The notes beneath the pieces were generated by a model, which did no database searches, was not told the origin of the DNA, and worked only from the letters and a program-made list of their open reading frames with translations. From the NCBI RefSeq assembly GCF_019654915.1, contig NZ_BPET01000021.1, forward strand, positions 1 through 64,000: a stretch of DNA of 64,000 nt, read 5' to 3'. The position numbers were made by a program, and so were the translations under genes. This stretch comes from Shewanella sp. MBTL60-007 (GTDB lineage Bacteria > Pseudomonadota > Gammaproteobacteria > Enterobacterales > Shewanellaceae). How positions within the stretch are numbered: position 1 is the first letter of the stretch; each line of letters opens with the position of its first letter. Positions 43,400-52,656 of the stretch are shown here, piece by piece.

Positions 43400-44711
43400 T
43401 AAGTTAGCCCAGCATCAGCAAAAAGTGCATCCATTTGTGGCTGAGGCAAGCGGCCAATTGGTTCGAGTCGTGGGCTTGACCCTCGAGGCAACGGGTTGCC
43501 GCGCCGCCGTGGGTAGCCTCTGCGCCATCGAAACCATGTCGGGCGATCTGATTGCCGAAGTTATCGGGTTTGATGATCAGCTGCTCTATCTGATGCCTAT
43601 CGAAGAGCTTCGTGGCGTTCTGCCGGGAGCTAAAGTGACGCCATTAGGTGAGCAGTCGGGTTTAAACGTTGGCCTGTCTCTGCTTGGACGAGTACTCGAT
43701 GGCAGTGGTTTACCTATCGATGGTTTAGGCAATTTAAAGACCGAGCAGAAAGCCTCTAGTCATGCCCCAGCCATTAACCCCCTCGCAAGACGTGCTATCA
43801 GTGAACCACTCGATGTGGGCGTTCGAGCCATCAACTCTATGCTGACAGTGGGTAAAGGCCAGCGTATGGGCTTGTTCGCCGGTTCGGGGGTTGGTAAGAG
43901 TGTGCTGCTCGGCATGATGACCCGAGGAACCACCGCCGACATCATCGTTGTGGGACTCGTCGGCGAGCGTGGCCGAGAGGTAAAAGAATTTATCGAAGAG
44001 ATCTTAGGCCCAGAGGGGCGTGCGCGCTCGGTTGTTGTCGCCGCGCCAGCCGATACTTCACCTTTGATGCGGCTTCGCGCCTGTGAAACGTCAACCCGCA
44101 TCGCCGAATACTTTCGCGATCTCGGATATAACGTGTTGTTACTAATGGACAGCTTAACCCGTTATGCTCAGGCGCAGCGTGAAATTGCGCTAGCTGTAGG
44201 TGAGCCGCCAGCAACTAAAGGCTATCCGCCATCGGTGTTTGCCAAGTTACCTAAGCTCGTTGAACGTGCGGGTAATGGCGGTGGCAAGCAAGGTTCGATT
44301 ACCGCCTTCTATACCGTATTAACCGAAGGGGACGACCTGCAAGATCCAATTGCCGATGCTTCCCGGGCAATTCTCGATGGCCATATCGTGTTGTCACGAA
44401 GTCTTGCCGACTCAGGGCATTATCCGGCCATCGACATCGAAGCGTCAATCAGTCGTGTCGCGCCTATGGTGATAAGTCCTGAGCATTTAGAGGCGATGCG
44501 TAAGGTGAAACAGGTTTATTCCCTGTATCAACAAAATAAGGATTTGATCTCCATTGGTGCCTATAGCCAAGGCAGTGATCCACGCATCGACAATGCGATT
44601 CGTTTGCAGCCTGCTATGAACGCCTTTTTAAGACAAACCATGAAAGACTCCGTGACCTTTGAAAGCAGCACCTTGATGCTGACGCAGTTAGGAGCTCAAT
44701 GCCAAGCATAA
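43371..44711 (+). CDS. fliI: Flagellum-specific export ATPase FliI
   Basis: A 446-residue protein. The ATG at 43371 has AAGGTGAG upstream and gives the usual length; an in-frame GTG at 43329 is rejected. Walker [16 protein letters not shown], Walker B-type [20 protein letters not shown] and the F1-beta-like core are intact. It powers or primes protein export with FliH and FliJ. Confidence 0.96.
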   Translation: MQTRQHQLRNKLAQHQQKVHPFVAEASGQLVRVVGLTLEATGCRAAVGSLCAIETMSGDLIAEVIGFDDQLLYLMPIEELRGVLPGAKVTPLGEQSGLNVGLSLLGRVLDGSGLPIDGLGNLKTEQKASSHAPAINPLARRAISEPLDVGVRAINSMLTVGKGQRMGLFAGSGVGKSVLLGMMTRGTTADIIVVGLVGERGREVKEFIEEILGPEGRARSVVVAAPADTSPLMRLRACETSTRIAEYFRDLGYNVLLLMDSLTRYAQAQREIALAVGEPPATKGYPPSVFAKLPKLVERAGNGGGKQGSITAFYTVLTEGDDLQDPIADASRAILDGHIVLSRSLADSGHYPAIDIEASISRVAPMVISPEHLEAMRKVKQVYSLYQQNKDLISIGAYSQGSDPRIDNAIRLQPAMNAFLRQTMKDSVTFESSTLMLTQLGAQCQA

Positions 44712-44750
44712 TGTCCCTCGGATTAATGCCTATTAAGGAAGTTATCTACT

Positions 44751-45197
44751 ATGGCTAGAACCGAGCCTTTATTGATGGTGCTTAAGCTTAGCCAAGAAGC
44801 GGAGGAGCAGGCTTCATTGCAGCTTCGCTCGGCTCAACTTGAGTGGCAAAAGCGCCAGAATCAGCTAGAAGCACTGCAAAACTATCGTCTCGATTACATG
44901 AAGCAGATGGAGCAGCAACAGGGACAGAGCATTAGTGCCAGTAACTATCATCAGTTTCATCAATTTGTTCGCCAAGTGGACGCCGCCATTGTACAGCAGG
45001 TTGCCGCTGTGCAAGATGCAGATAATCAGCGTCAGCACAGGCAGGTGCATTGGCAAGAGAAGCAGCAAAAGCGCAAAGCGGTCGAACTGCTTTTAGCAAA
45101 CAAAGCCGAAAAAGCCCGGCTTGCAGAGTTACGTGTCGAGCAAAAGATGGTCGACGAGTTCGCCTCCCAGCAGTTTTACCGTAAGAAACTGCGCTAA
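44751..45197 (+). CDS. fliJ: Flagellar export protein FliJ
   Basis: A 148-residue, wholly coiled-coil protein (SQEAEEQASLQLRSAQLEWQ, NYRLDYMKQMEQQQGQS). FliJ is the central stalk of the FliI hexamer, like F1 gamma, and escorts export chaperones. It is last gene of the fliE-J unit. Confidence 0.9.
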   Translation: MARTEPLLMVLKLSQEAEEQASLQLRSAQLEWQKRQNQLEALQNYRLDYMKQMEQQQGQSISASNYHQFHQFVRQVDAAIVQQVAAVQDADNQRQHRQVHWQEKQQKRKAVELLLANKAEKARLAELRVEQKMVDEFASQQFYRKKLR

Positions 45198-45256
45198 GTC
45201 CCTCCTTTTTTACACTCAGAGCAGGTGTCATTGCCCCTTATATTTCAGTGGTGATT

Positions 45257-45276
45257 CTTGGCATTATTATTGCTTT
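45257..45276 (+). promoter_or_regulatory. Sigma-54 promoter for fliK and following genes
   Basis: CTTGGCATTATTATTGCTTT has GG-N10-GC spacing, 87 bp ahead of fliK. Confidence 0.8.
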
Positions 45277-45362
45277 ATCTAACCATGATTGGCGAAATTA
45301 AGCGGTATTTTTGACATTTGGTTGGCTAGCCAAATGTATATTGATGAGTGAATGGAGATGGA

Positions 45363-46964
45363 ATGCAGCAGATGACCAATGTTTTACTCAGTAGTCCTGA
45401 TTCGAGTAGAAAGGTAGCTGATAGTCAAAGTAAGTCTACTGAACCTAAGACAAGTTCTCATAGTGGAAGTTTTTCAGCTGCGCTAGACAGGGCGAGCGAC
45501 AATGCATTCGATAAAAAGCCTGTCGATAAAACAAGTTATGCCTCTGCAGCTGAACGGCAAAAAACCGAACAGCAAACCGATAAGGCTCAATCATCTAGTC
45601 AGAAGGACGCTGTAGATGATCCCGAGACTATTGGTGGACAAACCTCAAACGGGGTAGTGAGCCAAGCATCAAATGACGTATTAAAAGATGAGACAAGTGA
45701 ATTAGCATCAGGCTCTGACGATGTCAGTCAGATTTTTGCGCAGATTAACTTAGCAAATAACTTAGCGAATAACCGAGCGAATAACCTTGGCGGCGATTCA
45801 AAGCTTGCCGTTAACGGCGAAAGTTTGCCGTTATCAGCTGAGCAGCTTGAATCCGACTCATCGAAGTTAGAGCAAGCCAGCGATGAGCTAGCTGTTCGTG
45901 ATTTATCTGATGAGGCGCTCATCGCCTTGAGTCTGCAATCTGGGCTGTCAGAGCAAGAACTTAGCAAGCTTTCATCCTCAGAATTAAAAGCCCTGTTACA
46001 GCAAGGTCAAATGCTTGATGCAAGCGGTGGCTTAAAGCCTGAATTCGCGGCGGTTTCGACCTTACAGCCTAGCACCGGAGAAATGAGCGATGGTGCGAAT
46101 AAAGCTGAAGGGACAACCATGGCCGATAAAGCGGCAATCAGCAGTACGGTGACAGACAGCAAGAGCCCTAACGCAGTCGATGTAAAAGGGATACATACTG
46201 GTCGCGATATTTTCGGTAAAGAGGTAGCAGGGCAAGCTGCAAATCAAGTCAATGCAGACCAAGCTAAAGCCGCCCAGAATGCTGATGGGGCGAACGCAAA
46301 TAATGCAACTAATAACATGCCAACCTCGCTGGAACAGTTAAAAGGCGCGGAGCTTTCGGTACGCACAACAGCCAGCCAAGCCGCACTTGAAGTAGGTTCA
46401 TCGGCTATGACAGATTCTGGGGCGCAGGAGCTGAAGTCTTTTACTGGATTGCAGAGTCAACAACTTCATCAGCAGGGAGCGAGCCGCCAAGAACTGCCTC
46501 AGTTTAACTTGTCGTTAAAATCTGTTGGCGAACAGGCACCGCAAATGCAGCAGATGATCCAGCGTTTCTCCCCGGTGATGAATCAGCAGTTAATCACCAT
46601 GGTTAGCAAGGGGATCCAGCAGGCTGAGATCCGACTCGACCCACCAGAGTTAGGTCACATGATGGTGCGCATTCAAGTTCAGGGTGACACTACACAGGTG
46701 CAGTTTCAAGTGAGCCAGCATCAGACACGGGAGCTCGTTGAACAGGCGATGCCTAGACTACGGGAAATGTTGGCTGAGCAGGGAATGCAGTTGACCGATG
46801 GTCAAGTATCACAAGGGAACGGTGGAAATAGTCAAGGTGAGCAAGGTCTAGGCAATGGGAATGGTCGCGGTGAGTCTGAAACGGATGAAATTTCAGCAGA
46901 AGATATGCTTGCAAGGTCAAATTTATCAACAAGTTCAGCTTCAGGTATAGATTATTACGCATAA
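45363..46964 (+). CDS. fliK: Hook-length control protein FliK
   Basis: A 533-residue protein from ATG 45363, with GGAG five bases upstream; an in-frame GTG 15 bp upstream is less likely. A long, polar, Ser/Asp/Asn-rich ruler region with short NLANNLANNRANN-type repeats precedes the Flg_hook domain (about 400-500; GIQQAEIRLDPPELGHMMVR, QHQTRELVEQAMPRLREMLA). FliK measures hook length and switches FlhB export specificity. Confidence 0.93.
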   Translation: MQQMTNVLLSSPDSSRKVADSQSKSTEPKTSSHSGSFSAALDRASDNAFDKKPVDKTSYASAAERQKTEQQTDKAQSSSQKDAVDDPETIGGQTSNGVVSQASNDVLKDETSELASGSDDVSQIFAQINLANNLANNRANNLGGDSKLAVNGESLPLSAEQLESDSSKLEQASDELAVRDLSDEALIALSLQSGLSEQELSKLSSSELKALLQQGQMLDASGGLKPEFAAVSTLQPSTGEMSDGANKAEGTTMADKAAISSTVTDSKSPNAVDVKGIHTGRDIFGKEVAGQAANQVNADQAKAAQNADGANANNATNNMPTSLEQLKGAELSVRTTASQAALEVGSSAMTDSGAQELKSFTGLQSQQLHQQGASRQELPQFNLSLKSVGEQAPQMQQMIQRFSPVMNQQLITMVSKGIQQAEIRLDPPELGHMMVRIQVQGDTTQVQFQVSQHQTRELVEQAMPRLREMLAEQGMQLTDGQVSQGNGGNSQGEQGLGNGNGRGESETDEISAEDMLARSNLSTSSASGIDYYA

Positions 46965-47040
46965 GCAGGTAACCTATAGTGGCAGTAGAATATTGATAAA
47001 GAGTGTTGAACCCATTTAGCACTCCAGCTAGGGATGGAAA

Positions 47041-47559
47041 ATGGCAGAAGAAGCAGCTTTAGAGTTAGAAGACAGCGTCAAACCAAAAAGTAAAAAGAAG
47101 CTGATTATATTCGGTGCGGGCGGTGTTGTCCTGCTGATTGCTATCGCAATTACGGCGTGGATCTTGTTGGGGACGGATGAGGCCTCAGAGTCAAACAATG
47201 CAGCAGAAGGGGCAGTGACAGAGCAAGCGCCTAGAACTGGGGAAGCCTATTACGCGGCAATGCCAAGACCTTTCCTTTTCAACCTGTCAGATAACGGTCG
47301 CACTCGTTTGGTTGAGATCAAGGTGCAGTTGATGGTACGCGGTAACGATGATGACACGCTGATCCGCAAACATATACCGCTGATCGAAGATGCGCTGCTC
47401 ACCACCTTCAGTGGAGCGGATATTCAAAAGCTAAGCTCTCCTGCAGGAAAAGATGAATTACGCCAGTTAGCGCTGCGCAATGTGCAAAACACTCTACAGC
47501 CTGTAACGGGGCGCACTGTGGTTGAAAAAGTATTGTTTACCGGTTTTGTTATGCAGTAA
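47041..47559 (+). CDS. fliL: Basal body-associated protein FliL
   Basis: A 172-residue single-pass protein with a membrane segment at about residues 21-42 (IIFGAGGVVLLIAIAITAWI). The periplasmic part carries YYAAMPRPFLFNLSDNGRT and the C-terminal VVEKVLFTGFVMQ. FliL rings support stators and are important for polar motors under load. Confidence 0.93.
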   Translation: MAEEAALELEDSVKPKSKKKLIIFGAGGVVLLIAIAITAWILLGTDEASESNNAAEGAVTEQAPRTGEAYYAAMPRPFLFNLSDNGRTRLVEIKVQLMVRGNDDDTLIRKHIPLIEDALLTTFSGADIQKLSSPAGKDELRQLALRNVQNTLQPVTGRTVVEKVLFTGFVMQ

Positions 47560-47629
47560 GGCTACCCTGCTCAAGGGGAGCTAATGCTAGTAATGAAAGC
47601 GATTATTTTTTATAAGTAAAGGCGATATC

Positions 47630-48658
47630 GTGAGTGATTTATTAAGCCAAGACGAAATTGATGCACTGCTCCACGGAGTCGATGATGTCGAAGAGGACAT
47701 GATTGACGACAACGAGCTTGACGCACGTTCATATGATTTCTCGTCTCAAGACAGAATTGTACGTGGTCGTATGCCAACGCTTGAGATCGTCAATGAGCGT
47801 TTTGCTCGCCACTTACGGATCAGCATGTTTAATATGATGCGCCGCGCTGCGGAGGTATCAATTAACGGTGTTCAGATGCTTAAGTTTGGTGAGTACGTAC
47901 ATACCTTGTTTGTACCGACCAGCTTGAATATGGTGCGCTTTAGCCCGTTAAAAGGTACGGCGCTGATCACTATGGAAGCTCGCCTAGTATTTATTTTGGT
48001 GGATAACTTCTTCGGTGGTGACGGCCGTTTCCACGCTAAGATTGAGGGGCGAGAGTTTACCCCTACCGAACGCCGTATTGTGCAACTACTACTCAAGATT
48101 ATCTTCGAAGATTATAAAGACGCTTGGGCGCCAGTGATGGAAGTGCAGTTCGATTACTTAGACTCCGAAGTTAACCCGGCAATGGCAAATATTGTTAGCC
48201 CCACAGAAGTGGTGGTGGTGAGTTCATTTCATATTGAAGTCGATGGCGGTGGTGGTGATTTCCATATCACTATGCCGTACTCCATGATTGAACCCATTCG
48301 TGAACTGCTTGATGCGGGTGTACAGAGTGATACTCAAGACACCGATATGCGTTGGTCTCAGGCACTGCGTGACGAGATCATGGATGTTGATGTCGGTATC
48401 GATGCCACTATCGTTGAGCACAAGGTAACGCTAAGAGAAGTACTAGAGTTCAAAGCGGGTGATGTTATTCCAGTTGAGCTGCCAGAGCATATCATTTTAA
48501 AGGTTGAAGATTTGCCGACCTACCGCTGTAAGATGGGCAAAGCCAAAGATAATTTAGCATTAAAAATTTGCGAACAAATTCCAAGACCAGAAACGGTTAA
48601 GACAGAGTTGCAGCTGGTGACCCACAAGGGCCGTGCTCGCGAACGTTCCGAGATATAA
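47630..48658 (+). CDS. fliM: Motor switch protein FliM
   Basis: A 342-residue protein beginning at GTG 47630. The N-terminal CheY-binding peptide LSQDEIDALLHG (residues 5-16) is intact, followed by the middle domain (FARHLRISMFNMMRRAAEVS) and a C-terminal SpoA part (HKVTLREVLEFKAGDVIPV). Phospho-CheY binding here switches rotation. The same short motif appears in CheA and CheZ of this locus. Confidence 0.97.
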   Translation: MSDLLSQDEIDALLHGVDDVEEDMIDDNELDARSYDFSSQDRIVRGRMPTLEIVNERFARHLRISMFNMMRRAAEVSINGVQMLKFGEYVHTLFVPTSLNMVRFSPLKGTALITMEARLVFILVDNFFGGDGRFHAKIEGREFTPTERRIVQLLLKIIFEDYKDAWAPVMEVQFDYLDSEVNPAMANIVSPTEVVVVSSFHIEVDGGGGDFHITMPYSMIEPIRELLDAGVQSDTQDTDMRWSQALRDEIMDVDVGIDATIVEHKVTLREVLEFKAGDVIPVELPEHIILKVEDLPTYRCKMGKAKDNLALKICEQIPRPETVKTELQLVTHKGRARERSEI

Positions 48659-48670
48659 GGTGAAAAGTAA

Positions 48671-49051
48671 ATGAGTACAGATAGCGGTGATGATTGGGCT
48701 GCGGCGATGGCCGAGCAAGCGATTGAAGAAGCCAAAGCGGTTGAGCTAGACGAGTTTAGCAGTGATGCAGCGCCATTAACTGAAGATGAAGCATCTAAGC
48801 TTGATGCGATTATGGATATTCCGGTCACTATCTCGATGGAAGTGGGTCGCAGTTTTATCAATATTCGTAACTTACTACAGTTAAACCAAGGGTCTGTGGT
48901 TGAGTTAGACCGTGTCGCAGGCGAGCCGTTGGATGTAATGGTTAACGGTACCTTAATCGCCCATGGTGAGGTGGTTGTGGTAAACGATAAATTCGGTATT
49001 CGTCTAACGGATGTGATTAGCCAAACTGAGCGGATTAAAAAGCTCAAGTAA
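48671..49051 (+). CDS. fliN: Motor switch protein FliN
   Basis: A 126-residue protein with an acidic N-terminal tail and a C-terminal SpoA domain (IPVTISMEVGRSFINIRNLL, FGIRLTDVISQTERIKKLK). It forms the lower C ring with FliM and docks FliH. It is 12 bp past fliM and 12 bp ahead of fliO. Confidence 0.96.
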   Translation: MSTDSGDDWAAAMAEQAIEEAKAVELDEFSSDAAPLTEDEASKLDAIMDIPVTISMEVGRSFINIRNLLQLNQGSVVELDRVAGEPLDVMVNGTLIAHGEVVVVNDKFGIRLTDVISQTERIKKLK

Positions 49052-49063
49052 TAGGGACGTTAG

Positions 49064-49438
49064 ATGAGTTTTCAATTGGTTTTAGCCAGCGTGGGAAGTG
49101 CAGCTACTCAAGCTGAAACGCCAGCCTCTCCCTCGAGCATAGCAACACTGTCGAGTATGGTTGGCGGCTTGATAGTCGTTTTACTATTAATCTTCTTTCT
49201 GGCTTATCTGGTTAAGCGCTTTAATTTGGTGCCGAGTAGCCAAGGGGTATTAAAAACCCTTGCCGTTACCCCATTAGGGCAGAAAGAGAAGTTAGTACTG
49301 GTTGAGGTCGATGGGCAGCAATACCTGCTTGGTGTGACGCCGCAGCAGGTCAGTCTCGTCGATAAGCTAACAAGCCCAGTGGAGATCTCGCCTGAGTCTT
49401 TTGCCACCCGCCTACGTCAAGCCAAGACCTCACAATGA
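49064..49438 (+). CDS. fliO: Flagellar export protein FliO
   Basis: A 124-residue protein with a short extracytoplasmic N-terminus, one membrane segment (about 29-49; [20 protein letters not shown]) and a FliO domain ([20 protein letters not shown]). FliO helps assemble the FliP-FliR export gate. It directly precedes fliP. Confidence 0.92.
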   Translation: MSFQLVLASVGSAATQAETPASPSSIATLSSMVGGLIVVLLLIFFLAYLVKRFNLVPSSQGVLKTLAVTPLGQKEKLVLVEVDGQQYLLGVTPQQVSLVDKLTSPVEISPESFATRLRQAKTSQ

Positions 49439-49448
49439 AGACATCACA

Positions 49449-50198
49449 ATGATGAAACGGATTTTACTTATAGTCGCTGTGGCACTGTCGTTAACCGCGC
49501 CCACAGCTCTGGCTGAAAGTGGTATTTTACCTGCGGTAACCGTGTCAACTGGAGCCGATGGCTCTACCCAATACTCGGTCACCATGCAGATCTTGCTATT
49601 GATGACGGCGTTAAGCTTCATCCCGGCAATGGTCATCATGTTGACCTCATTTACCCGCATTATCGTAGTGTTATCGATTCTTCGCCAAGCGATTGGTTTA
49701 CAGCAGACCCCGTCTAATCAGGTGTTGATCGGCATCAGTATGTTCCTGACCTTTTTTATTATGTCGCCAGTGTTCGACAAGATCTATGATCAGGCTGTGC
49801 AGCCATATATTGAACAAGGAATGCCACTGCAAGATGCCTTTAAATCGGGGCAAGGCCCGCTTAAAGACTTTATGCTGGCTCAGACACGCTTGACCGATCT
49901 CAATACCTTCATCGAAATCTCAGGCTATCAAAATATCAATGAGCCTGAAGATGCGCCTATGACAGTCATTATTCCGGCTTTTATCACCAGTGAGCTTAAA
50001 ACCGCATTTCAGATTGGTTTTATGCTGTTTGTGCCATTCCTTGTACTGGACTTAGTCGTTGCGAGTATTTTGATGGCCATGGGTATGATGATGCTATCAC
50101 CGATGATCGTGTCATTGCCGTTTAAGATCATGTTGTTTGTAATGGTTGATGGTTGGAGCCTAGTCATGGGCACCTTAGCTAACAGTTTCGGATTATAG
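49449..50198 (+). CDS. fliP: Export gate protein FliP
   Basis: A 249-residue protein. The ATG at 49449 (ATGATG) is chosen since it starts the cleavable signal peptide ([20 protein letters not shown]) and gives the usual length; the longer frame from 49401 reads back into fliO. Conserved [40 protein letters not shown] and the C-terminal [15 protein letters not shown] are present. It forms the core of the export gate with FliQ and FliR. Confidence 0.96.
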   Translation: MMKRILLIVAVALSLTAPTALAESGILPAVTVSTGADGSTQYSVTMQILLLMTALSFIPAMVIMLTSFTRIIVVLSILRQAIGLQQTPSNQVLIGISMFLTFFIMSPVFDKIYDQAVQPYIEQGMPLQDAFKSGQGPLKDFMLAQTRLTDLNTFIEISGYQNINEPEDAPMTVIIPAFITSELKTAFQIGFMLFVPFLVLDLVVASILMAMGMMMLSPMIVSLPFKIMLFVMVDGWSLVMGTLANSFGL

Positions 50199-50205
50199 GT
50201 GAGCC

Positions 50206-50475
50206 ATGAGTCCTGAGTCACTGGTTGATATCTTTCGAGAAGCACTGGCCGTTATCGTGACGATCGTGTCGATGATCATTGTGCCAGGTCTTATCATAGG
50301 TCTTGTGGTGGCAGTTTTTCAGGCTGCGACCTCAATTAACGAACAAACATTGAGTTTTCTTCCCCGTCTACTGACTACCTTATTAGCACTCATGCTAATG
50401 GGGCACCTGCTGATCCAGATAATGATGGATTTCTTTATGCAGATGGTAGACATGATCCCTCTGGTGATAGGTTAG
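50206..50475 (+). CDS. fliQ: Export gate protein FliQ
   Basis: An 89-residue protein with two membrane hairpin helices (IVTIVSMIIVPGLIIGLVVA, TLLALMLMGHLLIQIMMDFF) around the conserved QAATSINEQTLSFLP loop. It packs around the FliP-FliR core. It is 7 bp past fliP. Confidence 0.96.
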   Translation: MSPESLVDIFREALAVIVTIVSMIIVPGLIIGLVVAVFQAATSINEQTLSFLPRLLTTLLALMLMGHLLIQIMMDFFMQMVDMIPLVIG

Positions 50476-50513
50476 ATATGCGTATTTATTCTATTACCCA
50501 TAGATTTAAATAG

Positions 50514-51314
50514 ATGGAGATCTTACTCGATACCATCATGGACGGCATCGCAGGTTATCTGTGGCCGTTAACGCGAATTTCTAGCATGTTTATGGTGATG
50601 GCGGTATTTGGCGCCACCACAACACCGACTCGAGTGCGACTACTATTATCGGTCACAGTTACTGCGGCGGTTGCGCCAGTTTTGCCCCCCATGCCGACTA
50701 TCGACCTATTTTCTTTAAGCGCAGCATTTGTCACCGCTCAGCAGATTATTATTGGCGTGGCCATGGGGTTTGCGACTCTGCTATTGATGCAAACTTTCGT
50801 ATTGACCGGTCAGATCATCGGCATGCAGACCAGCCTTGGTTTTGCATCTATGGTTGACCCTAGCTCGGGACAACAGACGCCAGTTATTGGTAACTTCTTC
50901 TTGCTATTGACCACGGTGATCTTCTTGGCTGTAGATGGTCATCTACTGCTGATTAAAATGGTCATCGCCAGTTTTGAGTCGATCCCCGTGTCAATGCAGG
51001 GGTTAAGCTTGGCAAGTTATCGTCTATTCACCGAATTTGTCGGTTATATGTTTGGTGCGGCTTTAACTATGTCTATTTCTGCCATTGTGGCACTGCTGAC
51101 TATCAACCTCTCTTTTGGCGTGATGACACGAGCATCGCCCCAGCTAAACATTTTTGCCATCGGTTTTCCGGTCACCATGGTGGCAGGACTATTCATTCTC
51201 TGGCTAACGCTGTCGCCTATTATGTCTCATTTCGATGAGGTATGGAGTGAAACCCAAATTTTGCTCTGTAATGTGCTCGAGCTGCAATGTCGTGTCGATG
51301 GAGGGCTTAATTGA
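50514..51314 (+). CDS. fliR: Export gate protein FliR
   Basis: A 266-residue protein with several membrane segments (LWPLTRISSMFMVMAVFG; FATLLLMQTFVLTGQIIGMQ; MSISAIVALLTINLSFGVMT) and the conserved LGFASMVDPSSGQQTPVIG loop. It closes the FliPQR gate. The ribosome site is weak (no clear purine run before ATG 50514). Confidence 0.95.
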   Translation: MEILLDTIMDGIAGYLWPLTRISSMFMVMAVFGATTTPTRVRLLLSVTVTAAVAPVLPPMPTIDLFSLSAAFVTAQQIIIGVAMGFATLLLMQTFVLTGQIIGMQTSLGFASMVDPSSGQQTPVIGNFFLLLTTVIFLAVDGHLLLIKMVIASFESIPVSMQGLSLASYRLFTEFVGYMFGAALTMSISAIVALLTINLSFGVMTRASPQLNIFAIGFPVTMVAGLFILWLTLSPIMSHFDEVWSETQILLCNVLELQCRVDGGLN

Positions 51315-51382
51315 TGACTTTCCGTCATGTAACTAACCCCACTATTTGTCTACGCTCTTGTTTAAGAGGAGGGCTACTTTAG

Positions 51383-52516
51383 ATGGCAGAAAATGATAGT
51401 AGCCAAGAAAAAACAGAGGAAGCAACCTCCAGAAAGTTGCAACAGGCCAAAGATAAAGGGCAGGTTGCACGTTCTAAAGAGCTAGGCACATCGGCTGTGC
51501 TTATCGCTTCATCGGTAGGCCTGCTGATGACAGGGCCTAATATTGCTCAGGCGATGCACAACATAATGAGCAAGCTATTCACCATGAGTCGAGATGAGAT
51601 CTTCGATACCAGTCAGATGACCAATGTCTGGGGCTTGGTGGGTACTGAGCTGGCCGTGCCGCTTTTGGGATTTATTACTTTTTTAGCATTGATAGCCTTT
51701 GCCGGTAATATCGCTCTCGGTGGTATGTCTTTCTCAGTAAAAGCTTTTATGCCAAAGGCGAGTAAGATGAGCCCAGTCGCAGGTTTTAAGCGGATGTTTG
51801 GTGTTCAGGCGGTGGTTGAACTGACAAAAGGTATAGCAAAATTTTCTGTGGTAGCGATCACTGCCTACCTGCTGCTCAGTATCTATCTTGACCGTATATT
51901 GATGCTGTCCCAAGACCATCTACCGGGCAATATCTATCATGCTCTAGATCTTATTGTTTGGATCTTCATTTTGTTATGTGCTTCGACGTTTCTGATTGTG
52001 GTAATCGATGTGCCCTTTCAAATTTGGAATCACGCCAAGCAGTTGAAGATGACCAAACAGGAGGTCAAAGATGAATATAAAGATACCGAGGGTAAGCCTG
52101 AGGTAAAGGGACGCATTCGTCAGTTACAGCGTGAAATGGCTCAAAGGCGTATGATGGGCGAAGTGCCTAATGCCGATGTGATAGTGGTGAACCCTGAACA
52201 TTACGCCGTAGCGGTTAAATATGATGCGGCTCGCTCTACTGCTCCTTTCGTGGTGGCTAAAGGGGTAGACGAGGTGGCCTTTAAAATTCGTGAGATAGCA
52301 CGTGAGCATGATGTCGCTATTGTGTCGGCGCCGCCACTTGCCCGTGCTATTTACCATACCACTAAAATTGATCAGGAGATCCCTGAGGGCTTGTTTACCG
52401 CTGTAGCCCAAGTCTTAGCCTATGTATTCCAGTTACGGCAATATCAAAAAGGCAAGGGCAGACGTCCTAATCCTATTCCTTTAAAGCAACCTATCCCTGA
52501 CGAATTGAAGCATTAG
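51383..52516 (+). CDS. flhB: Export switch protein FlhB
   Basis: A 377-residue protein with the signature KTEEATSRKLQQAKDKGQVA, four membrane segments, and a cytosolic C-terminal domain. The autocleavage site reads NPEH (in VIVVNPEHYAVAV) rather than the enteric NPTH; the Asn-Pro scissile pair is kept. FlhB switches export from rod/hook to filament substrates after FliK signals. Confidence 0.96.
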   Translation: MAENDSSQEKTEEATSRKLQQAKDKGQVARSKELGTSAVLIASSVGLLMTGPNIAQAMHNIMSKLFTMSRDEIFDTSQMTNVWGLVGTELAVPLLGFITFLALIAFAGNIALGGMSFSVKAFMPKASKMSPVAGFKRMFGVQAVVELTKGIAKFSVVAITAYLLLSIYLDRILMLSQDHLPGNIYHALDLIVWIFILLCASTFLIVVIDVPFQIWNHAKQLKMTKQEVKDEYKDTEGKPEVKGRIRQLQREMAQRRMMGEVPNADVIVVNPEHYAVAVKYDAARSTAPFVVAKGVDEVAFKIREIAREHDVAIVSAPPLARAIYHTTKIDQEIPEGLFTAVAQVLAYVFQLRQYQKGKGRRPNPIPLKQPIPDELKH

Positions 52517-52599
52517 CGTAAAAATCCGTCACTCAAGAGCTAAGCTGTTCTTTGCGAAAGCCTTTCAGGTTATAGTTATACCGCCAGTATCAGATTGAA

Positions 52600-52620
52600 G
52601 TTGGTACGATACTTGCTTTG
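52600..52620 (+). promoter_or_regulatory. Sigma-54 promoter for flhA and downstream genes
   Basis: GTTGGTACGATACTTGCTTTG has GG-N10-GC spacing with T for C in the -24 box, 37 bp ahead of flhA. Confidence 0.8.
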
Positions 52621-52656
52621 TAGGTCGTTAGACGTCAAAGATCGGACTCAGGGTGA

